Assembly (NCBI RefSeq): GCF_005221385.1
Contig: NZ_CP039903.1
Coordinates: forward strand, 558,001 to 622,000
Reading direction: 5' to 3'
Length of the DNA: 64,000 nt
Source of the DNA: Agrobacterium tumefaciens
GTDB lineage: Bacteria > Pseudomonadota > Alphaproteobacteria > Rhizobiales > Rhizobiaceae
Position numbers and translations under genes: made by a program. Under the pieces are notes generated by a model, which ran no database searches, was not told the DNA's origin, and saw only the letters and a program-made list of their open reading frames with translations. This document shows, piece by piece, positions 60,274 through 64,000 of the stretch. Position 1 is the stretch's first letter. Each line of letters starts with the position of its first letter.

Positions 60274-60650
60274 TGGAAGCGGTCTTCTCCATTCTCGTCG
60301 GCATCTTCTTTTCGGTGGCGATCTATCTCATGCTTTCGCGACACAGCATCCGCGTGCTGCTCGGCATCGCCATTCTCGGCAATGCGGTCAACCTGCTGCT
60401 GTTCACCGCAGGCCGGCTGACGCGTGAAGTGCCGCCGATCATCCCGGCCGGCATGGATGCCCTGCCGGCGGGTGCTGCCAATCCGCTGCCGCAGGCGCTG
60501 ATCCTCACGGCAATCGTGATTTCCTTTTCCTTCTTCTGTTTCCTTCTGGTGCTGACCTGGCGTGCCTTCCAGGAATTGCAGACCGACGATACGGACGAAA
60601 TGCGCACCGCAGAACCGGCCGGCGAGCCTATGCCGCCGCTCGGTTATTGA
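60273..60650 (+). CDS. mnhC: Mrp antiporter subunit C
   Basis: 125 aa, three membrane helices, NuoK-like: [38 protein letters not shown], then DALPAGAANPLPQALILTAIVISFSFFCFLLVLTWRA. One-base overlap with mnhB. The C-terminal tail is acidic. Confidence 0.95.
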   Translation: MEAVFSILVGIFFSVAIYLMLSRHSIRVLLGIAILGNAVNLLLFTAGRLTREVPPIIPAGMDALPAGAANPLPQALILTAIVISFSFFCFLLVLTWRAFQELQTDDTDEMRTAEPAGEPMPPLGY

Positions 60651-60671
60651 GCGGGCGAGGCTGAGACAGAC

Positions 60672-62246
60672 ATGGCTTCCTCCACCCCTTCCGCAGTTAC
60701 CGATCTTTCCGCAGCACTCGTCATGGCACCCTTGCCGCTGTCCGACTGGCTGATCATCCTGCCGGTCGCGCTCTGCATCGGCACCGGCGCGGTGCTGATG
60801 ATGATGCGCCACGCCATTCGCCACCACGCGGCCGTTGCCGTCGCCGCGCTCTTCCTGCTCGTGCTTCTCGATGCAGCGCTTTTGTGGAAGGTCGCGACGC
60901 AGGGTCCGTTCACCATGGTCATGGGCCGCTGGCTGCCGCCTTTCGGGATCGCATTTACCGCCGATCTCACCGGCACGCTGCTGTCGCTCGCGGCTGCCAT
61001 CGTCGCGCTCGCCGGTGCCATTCATGCCGGCAGCGATATCGACTCAAGCGGCAGGCGATACGGGTTTTATCCGTTCCTGATGCTGCTGATGGCCGGTGTC
61101 ACCGGCGCTTTCCTGACGGGTGATCTGTTTAACCTCTATGTCTGGTTCGAGGTGCTGTTGATCTCGTCCTTCGGCCTGATCGTGCTCGGCTCAACGCGCG
61201 AGCAGATCGACGGGGCGCTGAAATATGCCATCCTGAACCTCATCGGCACCACGCTGTTCCTGATCACGGTCGGTTATCTCTATGCCATCTTCGGCACGCT
61301 CAACATGGCCGATATCGCGCTGAAGGCGAACGGGTTGCGCGGAACCGCGCCGCTGATGACGCTCGCCAGCCTCTTCGCGCTCGCCTTTGCCATGAAGGCC
61401 GCCGCCTTTCCGGTGAATTTCTGGCTGCCCGCTTCCTATCACACGCCACGCATCGTCGTGTCGGCGCTGTTCGGCGGGTTGCTCACCAAGGTCGGCATCT
61501 ATTCGCTGCTGCGCGTCATGGTCATGCTGTTTCCGGTCGAGAGGGAGGAGCTCAGCATCGTCATCGCCGTTTCCGCAGCGCTGACCATGGTTCTGGGCGC
61601 GATGGGCGCACTCGCCCAGAACGATATCCGCCGCATGCTCGGTTACATCGTCATTTCAGGCATCGGTTACATGATGGCCGGCATCGCCATCGGCACGCCG
61701 TCGGGCGTGTCAGGCGCGATCTTTTACGCGCTGCATTCCATGGTGCTGATGACGGCGCTTTATCTTGCCGCCGGCCATGCCGCCCGTCTCGGTGGCGGCT
61801 TCAGCCTGACGGCGCTCAGCGGTCTTTACCGGCAGGCTCCATGGTTTTCGGCGCTGGCGCTGGCGCTGTTTTTCGCCGGCTCCGGCCTGCCGCCGTTTTC
61901 CGGCTTCTGGCCGAAGGCGGTGCTGGTCAAATCGGCGATCGATATCGGCGCCTGGTGGCTCGCCGCCGCCATTCTCGTCTCCGGCTTCATCGCCACCATC
62001 GCCTTCGGACGGATTTTCCTGCTGTGTTTCTGGCGCCCGGCAACGTTGGCAGGCCAGCCGCCATTGCAGGCACAGTCCTCTCTGGCGGTGCCCTCCGTCG
62101 TGCCGCTGCTCGGACTGACCTTGCTGGTGGTATTTTTCGGCCTGTTCCCGGAAAGCCTGCTCAGTCTCAGCCAGCAGGCTGCTGCGGGGCTCGGTGATCC
62201 TCAGGCCTATATCCAGTCGGTCTTTCCCGAGGGAGGCAAACCATGA
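60672..62246 (+). CDS. mnhD: Mrp antiporter subunit D
   Basis: 524 aa, about 14 helices, related to NuoM/NuoN. Landmarks: GVTGAFLTGDLFNLYVWFEVLLISSFGLIVLGS, AAAFPVNFWLPASYHTPRIVVSALFGGLLTKVGIYSLLRV, and FFAGSGLPPFSGFWPKAVLVKSAI. The start at 60672 (MASSTPSAV) is the first ATG; a hydrophilic N-terminal 20 residues precede the first helix. Overlaps mnhE by 4 bases. Confidence 0.95.
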   Translation: MASSTPSAVTDLSAALVMAPLPLSDWLIILPVALCIGTGAVLMMMRHAIRHHAAVAVAALFLLVLLDAALLWKVATQGPFTMVMGRWLPPFGIAFTADLTGTLLSLAAAIVALAGAIHAGSDIDSSGRRYGFYPFLMLLMAGVTGAFLTGDLFNLYVWFEVLLISSFGLIVLGSTREQIDGALKYAILNLIGTTLFLITVGYLYAIFGTLNMADIALKANGLRGTAPLMTLASLFALAFAMKAAAFPVNFWLPASYHTPRIVVSALFGGLLTKVGIYSLLRVMVMLFPVEREELSIVIAVSAALTMVLGAMGALAQNDIRRMLGYIVISGIGYMMAGIAIGTPSGVSGAIFYALHSMVLMTALYLAAGHAARLGGGFSLTALSGLYRQAPWFSALALALFFAGSGLPPFSGFWPKAVLVKSAIDIGAWWLAAAILVSGFIATIAFGRIFLLCFWRPATLAGQPPLQAQSSLAVPSVVPLLGLTLLVVFFGLFPESLLSLSQQAAAGLGDPQAYIQSVFPEGGKP

Positions 62247-62722
62247 GCCTCTATATCGTCCTGTCGATGTTCCTCGCCATCTGGCTTGCCATAACCGGCA
62301 GCGTCACGCCGGCGAATATCGTTTTCGGCGTCATCGTTTCGGCACTGGCGCTCGGGCTTATCCGCCATCAGATACCCAGAGGCAACAATCACTGGCTGCG
62401 GCTGACGCGAATACTGTCGCTCGTGCTGCTGTTCTTCAAGGAACTGGCGCTGTCCGCCTGGAAAGTGGCGGTGCTGGTGACGCGGCCGAAACTCGACGTG
62501 CAGCCCGGCATCTTCGCCTATCCGCTGACGGTGACGACGGACTTCCAGATCACGCTGCTCGCCAATCTCATCACGCTCACCCCCGGCACGCTGTCGGTCG
62601 ATGTATCCGAGGACAGGAAAACGCTCTACGTCCACGCAATCGATTGCAGCGATATCGAAGCCGCAAGGAACGACATCCGCAACGGCTTTGAAAAAAAGAT
62701 CATGGAGGCGTTTCAGAAATGA
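62243..62722 (+). CDS. mnhE: Mrp antiporter subunit E
   Basis: 159 aa with two N-terminal membrane helices ([33 protein letters not shown]) and a cytoplasmic domain containing [42 protein letters not shown], the MrpE hallmark. Four-base overlaps on both sides. Confidence 0.95.
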   Translation: MSLYIVLSMFLAIWLAITGSVTPANIVFGVIVSALALGLIRHQIPRGNNHWLRLTRILSLVLLFFKELALSAWKVAVLVTRPKLDVQPGIFAYPLTVTTDFQITLLANLITLTPGTLSVDVSEDRKTLYVHAIDCSDIEAARNDIRNGFEKKIMEAFQK

Positions 62723-63105
62723 CGCCGGAACAAATAGTTTCATTTGCAACTATACTTGCCTCGGTTGTACTCTCGGCAGCCTTTTTGCTGACAGTATATC
62801 GTGTTGTCATCGGGCCGACCCTGCCGGACCGGATCGTCGCACTGGACATGCTGGTCGGCATCGCCATCGGCTTCATCGCGGTCATCGCCATCCGCACCGG
62901 CTTCACTCTTTATGTCGATATCGCGATTGCGCTCGGGCTTGTCGGTTTTCTGGCAACGGTGGCCTTTGCCCGGTTCGTGCTGGCGCGCGGCGCAGATGGC
63001 GGACGGAAGTCGAAGGCGGTTCTGGATGGCGAAAGAGCGTCGGAATCCATTGAAAAAAAATCGCAAAATCAAAATCTTGGCAAAAAGCGAAAGGGCGGAA
63101 AATGA
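62719..63105 (+). CDS. mnhF: Mrp antiporter subunit F
   Basis: 128 aa. Three helices ([44 protein letters not shown]) as in MrpF. The C-terminal 40 residues are a basic extension ([21 protein letters not shown] and on) not needed in shorter homologues. Four-base overlaps with mnhE and mnhG. Confidence 0.94.
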   Translation: MTPEQIVSFATILASVVLSAAFLLTVYRVVIGPTLPDRIVALDMLVGIAIGFIAVIAIRTGFTLYVDIAIALGLVGFLATVAFARFVLARGADGGRKSKAVLDGERASESIEKKSQNQNLGKKRKGGK

Positions 63106-63434
63106 CCGGCTGGCTGGTGGCTATCCTCGTTGCGGCACTGACGGTCTCGGGAGCCGCCTTTTCACTGATCGCCGCAATCGGCCTCAATCGCCTGCCCGAT
63201 GTCTATACCCGCATGCATGCGGCTTCCAAGGCGGGAACGGTGGGGTCCGGGCTTCTGCTTCTGGCCGTGGGCATTCATTCGATGGACTTGTCGACGCTGG
63301 CACGGGCGCTTGCCGGCTTCTTTTTCTTCATTCTGACTGCACCGGTCTCTGCACATCTTCTGGCTATGGCCGCTCACAAGGCAGGTTATCCGCTTCATGT
63401 TAAATCGGTAGTTGATGACCTCAAGAAAATTTGA
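63102..63434 (+). CDS. mnhG: Mrp antiporter subunit G
   Basis: 110 aa, three helices: [53 protein letters not shown], with the MrpG motif [17 protein letters not shown]. Last gene of the operon, followed by a terminator. Confidence 0.95.
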   Translation: MTGWLVAILVAALTVSGAAFSLIAAIGLNRLPDVYTRMHAASKAGTVGSGLLLLAVGIHSMDLSTLARALAGFFFFILTAPVSAHLLAMAAHKAGYPLHVKSVVDDLKKI

Positions 63435-63436
63435 AG

Positions 63437-63475
63437 TTGAAAATCCCCCTAATAATAGGGGGTGTTCATTTTCAA
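63437..63475 (+). terminator. Terminator after mnhG
   Basis: Inner hairpin CCCCCT-AATAAT-AGGGGG (63445-63462), extended by TTGAAAAT and ATTTTCAA arms with a TGTTC bulge. Lies 3-41 bases after the stop codon. Confidence 0.7.
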
Positions 63476-63867
63476 TTGCTACTTGGCATAGTATTTTATT
63501 ACCCGTAATTTTTTGTATTGCCATTAGACTGTTTTGAACTGAAAAATTCACAATAGCAATTTGACTTTTGCTGTTTTGCTGTTATCCAAATTAAGTGTAA
63601 AGTTGCTAATCGCGATTTGCATCTAGCCTCTTCATAGTCGGCATAGACATTTTATTAATGTCTAATCTATGGTCCATAAGACCATTGCTGCCCATGTCGC
63701 GGGCCATAAGTTGAATCTCGGATCAATACGTTTCCGGTTTTCGCTTGAAATCTAGGGGTAGATTTCACGTTGGTTTCAACAGGGCGAAGGTGGGGCACCG
63801 GGTAACTTCACATCGCTCGAAGCGGCGTTCGTCCGCTTCCGGGGATAAATAAACAGGAGATACTTAA
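63476..63867 (+). promoter_or_regulatory. ros upstream region with a 22-base perfect palindrome
   Basis: About 390 bases, AT-rich, no gene. It contains TGAAATCTA-GGGG-TAGATTTCA (63746-63767), 100 bases before the ros start codon, and several shorter AT-rich dyads. Ros/MucR proteins repress their own genes; this palindrome or the AT-rich flanks may be the operator. Confidence 0.55.
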
Positions 63868-64000
63868 ATGACGGAAACTGCATACGGTAACGCCCAGGAT
63901 CTGCTGGTCGAACTGACGGCGGATATTGTGGCTGCCTATGTTAGCAACCACGTCGTTCCGGTAACAGACCTTCCCGGCCTTATTTCGGATGTTCACACGG
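63868..64000 (+). CDS. ros: Ros/MucR-family zinc-finger regulator (5' part, runs off the window)
   Basis: First 44 residues: [24 protein letters not shown] start ([20 protein letters not shown]) and [23 protein letters not shown], the N-terminal region of Ros/MucR proteins before their C2H2 zinc finger. CAGGAGA precedes the ATG. Ros represses virulence genes virC/virD and regulates exopolysaccharide in Agrobacterium. The zinc finger lies beyond the right edge. Confidence 0.95.
   Translation, partial: MTETAYGNAQDLLVELTADIVAAYVSNHVVPVTDLPGLISDVHT

Overview
The window reads as chromosomal DNA of an Agrobacterium of the tumefaciens/fabrum type (Rhizobiaceae). The GC-rich alphaproteobacterial coding style, the start of a ros/mucR gene at the right edge, an ohrR-ohr pair, a dmeR-dmeF pair, ZntA/ZntR-like metal genes, a seven-gene Mrp antiporter operon and intergenic palindromic repeats all fit. 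The genus is inferred from gene content; no alignment was possible. I found no rRNA, tRNA, CRISPR array, insertion sequence, integrase or phage genes.

Layout. 1-2400: 5'-coding part of a Zn/Cd P-type ATPase with a MerR-type promoter. 2.5-4.3 kb: two paralogous L,D-transpeptidases. 4.5-6.5 kb: an AT-rich pair, an RTX calcium-binding protein and a convergent orphan. 6.6-8.9 kb: OhrR/Ohr peroxide defence, then an Xre-RES toxin-antitoxin pair. 9.1-12.4 kb: YciI, MarR, DUF899, DUF1579 and double-VOC genes. 12.4-16.7 kb: an ABC-F ATPase with a possible leader peptide, a HerA-like ATPase and a small DUF2267-like protein. 16.7-24 kb: HxlR/SDR, AraC/LysE, aldo-keto reductase, bestrophin, WYL regulator/VOC and trans-aconitate methyltransferase. 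24-32.9 kb: class IV aminotransferase, chemoreceptor, LysR/GNAT pair, superoxide dismutase, metallophosphoesterase and a WYL/LysE divergent pair. 33-36.3 kb: two cytochromes c and a cobalamin-riboswitch-controlled CbtB/CbtA cobalt-uptake operon. 36.4-41.4 kb: DJ-1/PfpI, GNAT with an attenuator-like leader, proline iminopeptidase, ZntR-like MerR, and DmeR/DmeF. 41.8-45.1 kb: glycine-betaine/proline-type ABC transporter. 45.6-57.3 kb: oligopeptidase B, DUF930, DapA-like, deacetylase, Ada, AI-2E-type permease, VOC, UspA, DksA-like, hemolysin III, GNAT and MsrB. 57.5-63.4 kb: mnhABCDEFG. 63.9 kb to the end: ros (partial).

Themes. Metal homeostasis (ZntA, ZntR, CbtBA, DmeRF) and oxidative or electrophile stress (OhrR/Ohr, SOD, MsrB, VOC proteins, Ada) dominate. 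Many regulators sit beside their likely targets with clear palindromes between them. The most interesting signals are in non-coding DNA. A complete-looking transcription attenuator lies before a GNAT gene: a promoter, a 17-codon leader ORF and mutually exclusive hairpins. A 24-codon leader ORF with a strong ribosome site lies before the ABC-F gene. The same CTCTAG-N3-CTAGAG palindrome lies before both zntA and the distant ZntR-like gene. Three or four families of long palindromic intergenic repeats are also scattered through the window.
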